From NCBI GenBank assembly GCA_023386865.1, contig JAEWIV010000466.1:1-7200 (forward strand): a DNA stretch of 7,200 bases, written 5' to 3'. Numbering within the stretch: the stretch's first letter is position 1; each line of letters starts with the position of its first letter. Position numbers and translations under genes: made by a program. The DNA is from Pseudomonadota bacterium (GTDB taxonomy: Bacteria; Pseudomonadota; Alphaproteobacteria; Reyranellales; Reyranellaceae). Shown piece by piece: positions 1 through 5,433 of the stretch. Below the pieces are notes generated by a model, which was given only the letters and a program-made list of their open reading frames with translations, made no database searches and was not told where the DNA came from.

Positions 1-36
1 CGGGGGGGCGGCCCGGCGCGGGGGCCCCCCCCCGCG
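1..36. other. Homopolymer-rich G/C tract, probable sequence-end artefact
   Basis: All 36 bases are G or C, with a run of seven G (2-8), five G (20-24) and nine C (25-33). Read in the dapD frame on the minus strand, recognisable protein sequence stops at residue 30 (about base 33) and becomes Gly/Pro-rich nonsense. This is what a low-quality contig end or mis-called homopolymer looks like; a real junction to another element is less likely. Confidence 0.65.
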
Positions 37-122
37 TCTCGAACCTCGCCCTTGGTGGCGCTGTTGATGCCGTCGCGCTTCTCCCATGCCGCGTCGATGG
101 CGGTCTCAAGCTGCTTGCTCAT
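1..122 (-). CDS. dapD: DapD, tetrahydrodipicolinate N-succinyltransferase, N-terminal fragment
   Basis: The first 30 residues read MSKQLETAIDAAWEKRDGIN followed by SATKGEVRDA. This resembles the N-terminal helical domain of 2,3,4,5-tetrahydropyridine-2,6-dicarboxylate N-succinyltransferase, as in alphaproteobacterial DapD proteins with the E-x-R-x-x-(I/V)-(N/S) and RDAV patterns. DapD is a cytoplasmic trimer. It transfers a succinyl group from succinyl-CoA to tetrahydrodipicolinate in the succinylase branch of lysine and meso-diaminopimelate synthesis, which feeds peptidoglycan. The ATG at 122-120 has a GAGGGGA ribosome site a few bases upstream (minus strand, about 126-132) and a promoter further up. 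The gene runs off the window, and residues after 30 (bases 1-32) do not look like DapD because of the G/C tract at the edge. Only the N-terminal segment is visible, so the left-handed beta-helix catalytic domain cannot be checked. Confidence 0.75.
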   Translation of the reverse strand, partial: MSKQLETAIDAAWEKRDGINSATKGEVRDAGGGPRAGPPP

Positions 123-145
123 CGGTCCCCTCGAAGTGTGGCCGG

Positions 146-173
146 ACCATAGCGTCGGGGGGCAGGGAGTCAA
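146..173 (-). promoter_or_regulatory. Sigma70-type promoter for dapD
   Basis: On the minus strand, TTGACT (173-168, five of six to the -35 consensus) is separated by 16 bases from TATGGT (151-146, four of six to the -10). Predicted transcription would start near 139. That leaves a short leader of about 17 bases holding the GAGGGGA ribosome site in front of the dapD ATG at 122. Position, spacing and leader fit together well; the assignment rests on motif matching only. Confidence 0.55.
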
Positions 174-193
174 TGTTCGGGCTATGGTGCGCC

Positions 194-637
194 ATGGCCT
201 ACAAGATCCCCGAATCCGTGCTGGTGGTGGTCTACACGCGGCAGCTCGAGGTGCTGCTGCTCGAACGGGCAAGCCAGGCGGGCATGTGGCAGTCGGTGAC
301 CGGATCTCGCGAGCCCGACGATCCCGACCTCGAAGCCACGGCACGGCGCGAGCTCCTGGAGGAGACGGGACTCACCGCCGGCGCGCTGACCGATTGGCAT
401 CACGTGAATCGTTACGAGATCTGGCCGCAATGGCGCGCCAGGTATGCGCCCGACGTGACGCACAATACCGAGCACGTGTTCGGCTTCCGGGTCGACAGCG
501 CGACCGTCGCCACCCTCGATCCGGCGGAGCACGTCGCCCAGCTCTGGCTGCCTTGGCGGCTGGCGATGGAGAGGACGTTTTCGCCGACCAACCGCGAGGC
601 AATAAGCCAACTGCCCGCAAGGGCGGCCGCGCTTTGA
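194..637 (+). CDS. nudB: NudB-type dihydroneopterin triphosphate diphosphatase (Nudix hydrolase)
   Basis: This 147-residue protein has the length of E. coli NudB (about 150) and its diagnostic segments. These are an N-terminal strand IPESVLVVVYT, MWQSVTGS at 31-38, and RYEIWPQWRARYAPDVTHNT at 73-92, a close counterpart of the NudB substrate-binding stretch. The Nudix box covers residues 37-60, with R52-E53, E56-E57 and G59 present for metal binding. It is one residue longer in its first loop than the classical G-x5-E-x7-REUxEExGU and lacks the first Glu at the usual place. NudB removes pyrophosphate from dihydroneopterin triphosphate, an early step of folate synthesis in the cytoplasm. I chose ATG 194 because homology begins at MAYKIPES. 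An in-frame ATG at 173 would add seven residues and has a GGAG very close to it. No strong ribosome site precedes 194. The gene is divergent from dapD. Its TGA stop (635-637) lies inside the -35 element of the next gene. Confidence 0.85.
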   Translation: MAYKIPESVLVVVYTRQLEVLLLERASQAGMWQSVTGSREPDDPDLEATARRELLEETGLTAGALTDWHHVNRYEIWPQWRARYAPDVTHNTEHVFGFRVDSATVATLDPAEHVAQLWLPWRLAMERTFSPTNREAISQLPARAAAL

Positions 638-661
638 CATGGCCGCACATGCAATTATCAT
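634..661 (+). promoter_or_regulatory. Near-consensus sigma70 promoter of the toxin-antitoxin operon
   Basis: TTGACA (634-639, a perfect -35) is followed after 16 bases by TATCAT (656-661, five of six to TATAAT). The -35 overlaps the nudB stop codon TGA at 635-637. Transcription is expected 6-8 bases after 661, i.e. at about 667-669, which is the antitoxin start codon itself at 668. No Shine-Dalgarno sequence precedes that ATG, so a leaderless message is the natural reading. This is by far the best promoter match in the window. Confidence 0.75.
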
Positions 662-671
662 TTTCGCATGT
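647..671. promoter_or_regulatory. Inverted-repeat operator candidate over the antitoxin -10 and start
   Basis: ACATGC (647-652) and GCATGT (666-671) form perfect 6-base arms with a 13-base spacer, giving a 25-base dyad centred on the -10 element (656-661) and covering the ATG at 668. Known FitAB and VapBC complexes autorepress by binding inverted repeats of this general layout with a ribbon-helix-helix antitoxin dimer on each arm. The repeat is seen; its use as the operator is inferred. Confidence 0.5.
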
Positions 672-889
672 CGACGATGATTCAGGTCCGCAACGTTCCC
701 GATACGCTGCACCGCAAGCTGAGGTCTCGTGCGGCGCTCGCGGGCGTGTCGTTGTCCGACTATCTGCTGCAGCAGATCCGTAACGTTGCCGAGCAGCCGA
801 CGATCGAGGAAATGAAGGCCCGATTGGAGCGGCGCGCGCCTGTTTCCGTGCCAGTCGACCCAGTTCGCGCCGAGCGTGACGGTCGTTGA
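668..889 (+). CDS. FitA/VapB-type ribbon-helix-helix antitoxin
   Basis: This 73-residue protein begins MSTMIQVRNVPDTLHRKLRS. The short strand IQVRNVP is followed by helices at about 12-24 and 27-41 (VSLSDYLLQQIRNVAE), the ribbon-helix-helix DNA-binding fold of FitA/VapB antitoxins. The C-terminal half (about 45-73, EEMKARLERRAPV onward) is the charged, flexible segment that in this family wraps the toxin and inserts an Arg into its active site. It would neutralise the downstream PIN toxin and repress its own operon. The stop overlaps the toxin start (TTGA at 886-889), the usual coupled arrangement. ATG 668 was chosen over the in-frame ATG 677 because the promoter predicts transcription starting there. 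The first few residues are otherwise undecidable. Confidence 0.85.
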   Translation: MSTMIQVRNVPDTLHRKLRSRAALAGVSLSDYLLQQIRNVAEQPTIEEMKARLERRAPVSVPVDPVRAERDGR

Positions 890-1278
890 TCGTTGTCGAT
901 GCGTCGGCTGTGGTCGAGTTGTTGCTGCGAACGCCGGCGGCGCAGTCGATCCAGGCACGGATGTTCGAAAGGCATGAGGAACTGCACGCACCTCAACTGA
1001 TCGATGTCGAGGTCACCCAGGTGTTGCGCAGATACGTGTCGGCAGGCGAGCTCGACGCGGATCATGGCCGGATCCTGCTGGGCGATCTCGCGCTCTTTAC
1101 CATGCGTCGACATCCTCATCATTACCCGCTGCAAGGGGTTGGGGACCTTCGCGACGATGTGAGTGCCTACGACGCGACTTACCGGGCGTGGGCCGAGGCA
1201 CTCGATGCGGCGCTGCTGACTGACGACAAGCGGCTGGTTACGGCTGCCTGCAGGCATTCGTGGATAAGGACATTGTGA
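886..1278 (+). CDS. vapC: VapC/FitB-type PIN-domain toxin ribonuclease
   Basis: This 130-residue PIN-domain protein has its acidic metal-binding residues in place: D5 in IVVDASAVVELLL, E42 in DVEVTQVLRRY, D96 in SAYDATYRAWAEAL, and D113/D114 in LLTDDKRL. VapC toxins are Mg-dependent endoribonucleases, often cutting tRNA or rRNA, held inactive by the cognate antitoxin. The start is TTG at 886. The next in-frame ATG (961) would remove the first catalytic Asp, so TTG is required. It overlaps the antitoxin stop by four bases and has no clear ribosome site of its own, pointing to coupled translation that keeps toxin below antitoxin. The segment before D96 (about 77-92) looks less typical than I would expect for this subfamily. 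The TGA stop overlaps the ATG of the transporter gene by one base. The RNA target cannot be read from sequence. Confidence 0.88.
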   Translation: MIVVDASAVVELLLRTPAAQSIQARMFERHEELHAPQLIDVEVTQVLRRYVSAGELDADHGRILLGDLALFTMRRHPHHYPLQGVGDLRDDVSAYDATYRAWAEALDAALLTDDKRLVTAACRHSWIRTL

Positions 1279-2663
1279 TGACCGAGGCTTCGACCGGCGG
1301 ACCCAAGGAGGCCTCCAAGCTCGGCCAATTCAGTTGGGCCCTGTTCGACTGGGCCAACCAGCCCTTCTTCACCGTCGTCACCACCTTCATCTTCGGACAG
1401 TACTTCGCCAACGTCATGATCGGCGATCCGGTCAAGGGCCAGGCCGAGTGGGCCTTCACCCAATCGACCTCGGGCGTGTTGATTGCGATCCTCAGCCCTT
1501 TCCTCAGCGCCATGGCCGACGCCGGCGGCCGGCGCAAACCCTACGTCCTGTTCTTCCAGTTCCTGGTCGCGGCGGGCTGCATCGCCCTGTGGTGGGCCTA
1601 TCCGCACCGGCCTGATCTCGTGTCGCTGATCAGCTGGGCGGTCGTGGTCGCCACGATCGGCGCGGAAATGTCGATCGTGTTCAACAACGCGCTGCTGCCC
1701 TCCATCGTGTCGCACGAGCGCATGGGCCGGCTGAGCGGGTTCGGCTGGGGCTTGGGTTATTGCGGTGGGCTGCTCGCCCTGTTCGCCGTGCTGATCGTCA
1801 GCCGGCCGTCGATGTTCGGTCTTGCCTCCGACGACCGGCCGCTGTTCGGGCTCGATCCGCAGACCTACACGGTCGAGCGGCTGGTCGGGCCCGCCTCGGC
1901 GGTGTGGCTCGCGATATTCGTGATCCCGATGTTCCTGTTCACGCCCGACGGCAGCCTGCCGCGGCGGATGTCGCTCGCCGAGGCCGCGCGCGGCGGCGGC
2001 CGGGCCCTGCTGCACACGGTGCTGAAGCTGCGCCACTACCGCAACGTGCTGCTCTACCTGATCGCCTTCATGCTCTACAACGACGGGCTCGCCGCCATCA
2101 TCGCCTTCGGCGGCGTCTACGCCGCAGCGATCTTCGGCTGGGATACGGTGACCATCGGGATCTTCGGCATCATCGTGACGATCTTCGCCATCCCCGGGGC
2201 CTTCCTCGGCGGCCGCCTCGACGACCGGATCGGCAGCAAGCGCACGGTGCAGTTGGCCGTGCTCGGCGTGATCATCGCCACGATCGGCATCGTCAGCCTC
2301 AGCAAGCAAGGCGTGCTGTTCGTCGTGCCCGCGCCCGAATTGTCGCCCACGCGCGGTCTCTTCGGCTCGCTGCAGGAGAAGGTGTTCATGGCCTTCGCCC
2401 TTCTGCTGGGCTTCTGCATGGGGCCGATGCAGGCGGCGAGCCGCACCATGATCGGCAGGCTGGCGCCGCCGGGCATGGTCGGCGAGTTCTTCGGCCTGTT
2501 CGCCCTGTCGGGCCGGGCGACCGCCTGGATGGCGCCGCTCGCCATCGGCATCGTCACCACCGCGACGCAATCGAATCGCCTGGGCGTGGCCTGCGTGCTG
2601 TTCTTCCTGGTGATCGGCTTTGTCTTGCTTTGGGGCGTCGAAGAGAAGCGTCCTCAGCCCTGA
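1278..2663 (+). CDS. UMF1-family (Atg22-like) MFS transporter
   Basis: This 461-residue inner-membrane protein has about twelve hydrophobic segments in two halves. It has the family signature near the N-terminus, FDWANQPFFTVVTTFIF (23-39), typical of the UMF1/BtlA group related to yeast Atg22. A loop ADAGGRRKP (80-88) and, in the second half, GGRLDDRIGSKR (311-322) correspond to the two MFS motif-A loops. The protein ends with a short charged tail (EEKRPQP). Substrates of bacterial UMF1 proteins are mostly unknown; Atg22 exports amino acids from the vacuole, which is only a hint here. ATG 1278 was preferred over an upstream in-frame GTG (1260) because AAGGA at 1265-1269 is correctly spaced. 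The ATG shares its A with the toxin stop (TGATG), so expression is probably tied to the toxin-antitoxin operon. No promoter of its own is evident. Confidence 0.85.
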   Translation: MTEASTGGPKEASKLGQFSWALFDWANQPFFTVVTTFIFGQYFANVMIGDPVKGQAEWAFTQSTSGVLIAILSPFLSAMADAGGRRKPYVLFFQFLVAAGCIALWWAYPHRPDLVSLISWAVVVATIGAEMSIVFNNALLPSIVSHERMGRLSGFGWGLGYCGGLLALFAVLIVSRPSMFGLASDDRPLFGLDPQTYTVERLVGPASAVWLAIFVIPMFLFTPDGSLPRRMSLAEAARGGGRALLHTVLKLRHYRNVLLYLIAFMLYNDGLAAIIAFGGVYAAAIFGWDTVTIGIFGIIVTIFAIPGAFLGGRLDDRIGSKRTVQLAVLGVIIATIGIVSLSKQGVLFVVPAPELSPTRGLFGSLQEKVFMAFALLLGFCMGPMQAASRTMIGRLAPPGMVGEFFGLFALSGRATAWMAPLAIGIVTTATQSNRLGVACVLFFLVIGFVLLWGVEEKRPQP

Positions 2664-2675
2664 GCCCTTCGCGGG

Positions 2676-2722
2676 ATGGCCATATTTGCACTTGAAGTTC
2701 AATTTCCAATGGAAGATACAAT
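2676..2722 (+). promoter_or_regulatory. Candidate promoter/operator upstream of the mscS-family gene
   Basis: This AT-richer island lies between GC-rich genes. TTGAAG (2692-2697) and TACAAT (2717-2722, five of six to the -10) are 19 bases apart, slightly long for sigma70. Transcription would begin near 2729, giving a leader of about 74 bases. Three small palindromes lie here: ATGGCCAT (2676-2683), TTGAA-G-TTCAA (2692-2702, over the -35) and TTCC-AAT-GGAA (2704-2714, in the spacer). They could be regulator sites. No intrinsic terminator is visible after the transporter stop at 2663. Confidence 0.4.
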
Positions 2723-2758
2723 CCGACACAAGTGGTCGACAAGGCCGCCCTAGGTAAA

Positions 2759-2797
2759 CGCCTGACCATGCTTGCAGGCGCGGGCGGTGAGAGGGGA
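2759..2797 (+). promoter_or_regulatory. Leader hairpin and ribosome binding site of the mscS-family gene
   Basis: CGCCTG (2759-2764) and CAGGCG (2775-2780) form a 6-base-pair stem with a 10-base loop. It ends 10 bases before the strong ribosome site GAGGGGA (2791-2797), which sits five bases from the ATG at 2803. The hairpin does not cover the ribosome site, so any control role is speculative. The ribosome site itself is clear and fixes the start. Confidence 0.35.
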
Positions 2798-2802
2798 ACG
2801 AC

Positions 2803-5064
2803 ATGCCCACTTCCATGCGAGCCATCGGCGCGGCAATTCTGGCGATTGTCCTTTGCCTCGGCGCAGCGGGCGCAGGTGCCCAGACGCCGGCGGCACCCCC
2901 GGCCGGCATGACGCCGGAGCAGTTCAACGCGCTGGTCGAGGCCATCAGCAATTCCGTCACCGAAAAGCTCAAGGCGGAAGGAGCGCCCGAGGCGCCGACG
3001 CCCCCGCCCGCTACAGCGCCCGCCGCCGCTTCGAGCCCCAAGGCCAAAGGCAAGGTTCCGCCACCCTCCATCGTGCGCACGCCGCTGCCCGACGGTCCCG
3101 GCCCCTTCGCCCTCTTCATCGAACGCGCCGGCAATGTCGCGCGCGCGCTGCCGGCGCTTGGCGCCAAGCTCGGCTCCATTCCCGGCCTGCTGGACCAAAG
3201 CGCGGCGGGCGGGCGCAGTACCTCGACCTTCCTTCTGCTGCTAGGTCTGATCGCTGCGGTGGCTCTCGCCGCCGAGGCGGTCCTGCGCGCGTTGATGACC
3301 CGCTTCCGCCATCGCCTTGCCGCCAACGCCGGTCCGGAGCAGGGCCTGCGCTCGCTGATGAACCTGGTCGGATTGGCGGTGCTCGATGGGATCGGGGTCC
3401 TCGCCGTCTGGGTGATCTGCAATGCCGCCATCGGCGCCTGGTTCGCCGGCCCGACCGGCCAGGACAGGCTGGCGGCCGCCATCCTCGACGGCATCTTCTA
3501 CTGGCGCCTCTATGTACTGCTGTTCCTCATCGTGATGCGTCCGGCGCTGCCGCAGGCCAGGCTGTGCGAGGTTGCCGACCACGATGCGCGCGCCATGTAC
3601 GCCCGTATCGAGCTGGTGATGCTGATGATCATCCTGGGCCGCGTGCTTGGTCAGGTGCTGGTGGCCATCCAGACGCCGATTGCCGCCATCGGCGCCTACC
3701 AGGTGATCGTCACCGCGATCTACGTCTCGGTCTTCGTCTGGCTGGTGCGCAGCTCGAAGGAGGCCGCTGCGCAATGGCTGGGCGGGCTCGGCCAAGCCGC
3801 ACCCCTGGCCGGCATCGTCGGCCGCAACTGGGTCCCGGTCGCCACGACGTTCTTCCTGATTCTCGGCCTCACCCAGATCTACGGCGCCGTTTCGGGCCTG
3901 ACCCATGTCGGGACGGCCATGCTGCTCACGCTCGTCCTCGTGGTCGCCGTGCTGATGTTCGAGACCCTGATGCAGGCCTTCGTGCGCCGGCTCGATTCGC
4001 AACTCCTTGGCCGCACGCCGGCCAGCGACACGCCCAAGCTGCCCGACGTCGTGGCGCGTTGCGTGCGCGTCGCCGTGCTGATCGGCGTCGGCGTCACGAT
4101 CGCCGAAAGCTGGGTCGTCCAGGTCCTGGGGCTCGCCGACGAGGCCCAATGGGACCAGATCACGCGCTCGTCCCGCACCGCCGGCTTCACGCTGTTCGCG
4201 GCCTTCGTGCTGTGGGAGCTGTTCAAGTACGCGACCGATCCCTACATGGCGCGCAAGAACAAGAGCGCCGCCGAGGCCATTGCCGACGGCGACGCCACGG
4301 CCCCACCGGCGTCGCGCATCAGCACCATGATGCCGCTGCTGCGGGTCACGGGCGCGGTCCTGATCACCGTCGTGGCGGTGATGATCGCGCTCGAATCGTT
4401 CGGTGTGAACATCACGCCGCTGATCGCCGGCGCATCGGTCTTCGGCATCGCCATCTCGTTCGGCAGCCAGACGCTGGTGAGGGACATCGTCTCGGGCATC
4501 TTCTACCTGTCCGACGATGCGTTCCGCGTCGGCGAGTACATCGACTGCGGCAAGGCCAAGGGAACGGTCGAGGGCTTCACGCTGCGCTCGATCAAGCTGC
4601 GCCACCAGAACGGGCAGGTCCACACCATCCCGTTCGGCCAGCTCGGCCAGATCACCAACTTCAGCCGCGACTGGATCACGGTGAAGTTCAACCTGCGCTT
4701 CGCCCGCGACACCGACATCGAGAAGCTGCGCAAGGCGGCCAAGAAGATCGGTGCGGACATGATGGAGGTCCCCGCGATCAAGGCCGACATCCTCGCCCCC
4801 TTCAAGATGCAGGGCGTGGCCGACATCGCCGACAACGCCCTGCTGGTCCGTTTCAAGTTCACGGCCAAGCCCGGCAATCCCGCCGCCATCCAGCGCGAGG
4901 CGGTGAAGCGCATGTTCAACACCCTGCCGGCCATGGGCATCGAGTTCGCCAAGGAAGGCGCCGCCGTGGTGGTGCATGCCGCGCCCGCGACGCCGGTGGA
5001 GGTGGCCGCGGCCGCGGCCGCCGCCGAGACCAAGGGACCGCCGGCGCTGGCGGCGGCGGGCTGA
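2803..5064 (+). CDS. YbiO-like MscS-family mechanosensitive channel, large form
   Basis: This 753-residue inner-membrane channel resembles the large MscS paralogues such as E. coli YbiO (about 741 residues). Residues 1-26 are a signal peptide ending AGAGA-Q. A Pro/Ala-rich periplasmic stretch follows (27-100). About ten hydrophobic segments lie between 141 and 567 (roughly 141-163, 186-212, 232-247, 268-290, 298-316, 343-360, 370-390, 418-436, 458-475, 508-530). The pore helix is 535-567, with small residues in IAGASVFGIAISFGSQT and then VRDIVSGIFYL. The cytoplasmic MscS beta domain starts at FRVGEYID (574-581), and HTIPFGQLGQITNFSRDW (607-624) replaces the IPN motif of short MscS proteins. 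A C-terminal alpha/beta part (about 627-727) ends in an Ala-rich tail (729-753) encoded by GCC/GCG repeats. Such channels open under membrane tension to release solutes during hypo-osmotic shock. The gene probably shares a transcript with the small gene 43 bases downstream. Confidence 0.88.
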   Translation: MPTSMRAIGAAILAIVLCLGAAGAGAQTPAAPPAGMTPEQFNALVEAISNSVTEKLKAEGAPEAPTPPPATAPAAASSPKAKGKVPPPSIVRTPLPDGPGPFALFIERAGNVARALPALGAKLGSIPGLLDQSAAGGRSTSTFLLLLGLIAAVALAAEAVLRALMTRFRHRLAANAGPEQGLRSLMNLVGLAVLDGIGVLAVWVICNAAIGAWFAGPTGQDRLAAAILDGIFYWRLYVLLFLIVMRPALPQARLCEVADHDARAMYARIELVMLMIILGRVLGQVLVAIQTPIAAIGAYQVIVTAIYVSVFVWLVRSSKEAAAQWLGGLGQAAPLAGIVGRNWVPVATTFFLILGLTQIYGAVSGLTHVGTAMLLTLVLVVAVLMFETLMQAFVRRLDSQLLGRTPASDTPKLPDVVARCVRVAVLIGVGVTIAESWVVQVLGLADEAQWDQITRSSRTAGFTLFAAFVLWELFKYATDPYMARKNKSAAEAIADGDATAPPASRISTMMPLLRVTGAVLITVVAVMIALESFGVNITPLIAGASVFGIAISFGSQTLVRDIVSGIFYLSDDAFRVGEYIDCGKAKGTVEGFTLRSIKLRHQNGQVHTIPFGQLGQITNFSRDWITVKFNLRFARDTDIEKLRKAAKKIGADMMEVPAIKADILAPFKMQGVADIADNALLVRFKFTAKPGNPAAIQREAVKRMFNTLPAMGIEFAKEGAAVVVHAAPATPVEVAAAAAAAETKGPPALAAAG

Positions 5065-5107
5065 ACCTCGCTATGCTGGTGGGCGCAAGAGCCTTGGGAG
5101 TAGCCGC

Positions 5108-5425
5108 ATGATAACCGCCATCGTGAACTTCAAGCTTCCCGCCGACGTCGACGCCGCCAAGGCGGCCGAGCTGTTCAAGGGCTCGGCGCCGAAGTACCGC
5201 GGCATGAAGGGCCTGATCCGCAAGTACTACCTGTTCGACGACAAGAGCCGCATCGGCGGCGGAGTCTACCTCTGGAAGAGCCGCGCCGATGCCGAGGCGG
5301 TATACACGCCGCAATGGCAGGCCTACATCGCCGAGCGCTACGGCGCGCCACCCGACATCCGCTACTTCGAGACGGCGGTGGTGGTCGACAACGAGAGCGA
5401 CAAGATCCTGGCCGAGGCGGCGTAG
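5108..5425 (+). CDS. YdhR-family dimeric alpha/beta-barrel protein (putative monooxygenase)
   Basis: This 105-residue cytoplasmic protein shows a beta-alpha-beta-beta-alpha-beta pattern. The first strand is MITAIVNFKLP, a helix covers about 15-24, then LIRKYYLFDD, GGGVYLWKS (50-58), a helix covers RADAEAVYT, and RYFETAVVVDN (85-95) is the last strand. The GGxYLW strand followed by a helix is typical of YdhR-type proteins in the dimeric ferredoxin-like barrel superfamily. These are annotated as putative monooxygenases, but their substrates are not established. The start is ATG 5108, with GGGAG at 5096-5100 seven bases upstream. The gene follows the channel gene after 43 bases with only a weak TATGCT (5072-5077) as a possible -10, so co-transcription is likely. 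The stop lies 6 bases from the end of the convergent OmpA-family gene. Family assignment is fair; enzymatic activity is inference. Confidence 0.72.
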   Translation: MITAIVNFKLPADVDAAKAAELFKGSAPKYRGMKGLIRKYYLFDDKSRIGGGVYLWKSRADAEAVYTPQWQAYIAERYGAPPDIRYFETAVVVDNESDKILAEAA

Positions 5426-5433
5426 CGTCGCCT
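5415..5433 (+). terminator. Weak hairpin across the convergent stop codons
   Basis: AGGCGGCG-TAG-CGTCGCCT can fold into an 8-base-pair stem (one G-U on the plus-strand RNA) with the stop codon TAG of the YdhR-like gene as its 3-base loop. It reaches into the stop of the convergent OmpA-family gene (5434-5432). There is no T-run on either strand, so it is not a classical intrinsic terminator. Collision of the two transcripts or Rho may do the work. Confidence 0.25.

Noticed and set aside
147..157. An 11-base motif, CCATAGCGTCG, shared by the dapD promoter region and the spacer at 6495-6505
   Set aside because: Several 11-base matches are expected by chance in a window of this size and base composition. 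The second copy also lacks a matching -35, so a shared regulator is not supported.
52..783. A 243-codon plus-strand frame overlapping nudB and the antitoxin gene
   Set aside because: The translation is Arg/Ala-rich and featureless, and it overlaps two genes with clear homology in other frames.
2664..2680. Possible terminator after the transporter gene (CCC-TTCGC-GGG)
   Set aside because: The stem is only three base pairs and no T-run follows.
1179..3494. A 771-codon open frame on the minus strand, and another at 3241-4977
   Set aside because: They lie opposite the transporter and the channel gene, whose proteins are clearly recognisable. The translations are His/Arg/Gly-rich without family features and have no ribosome sites, as expected for antisense frames in GC-rich DNA.
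5003..5030. GCC/GCG repeat near the end of the channel gene
   Set aside because: It is a simple codon repeat coding for an Ala-rich tail in frame, with no sign of an element or frameshift.
5072..5077. TATGCT as a separate promoter for the YdhR-like gene
   Set aside because: No acceptable -35 lies 15-19 bases upstream, and the 43-base spacing to the channel gene makes co-transcription simpler.
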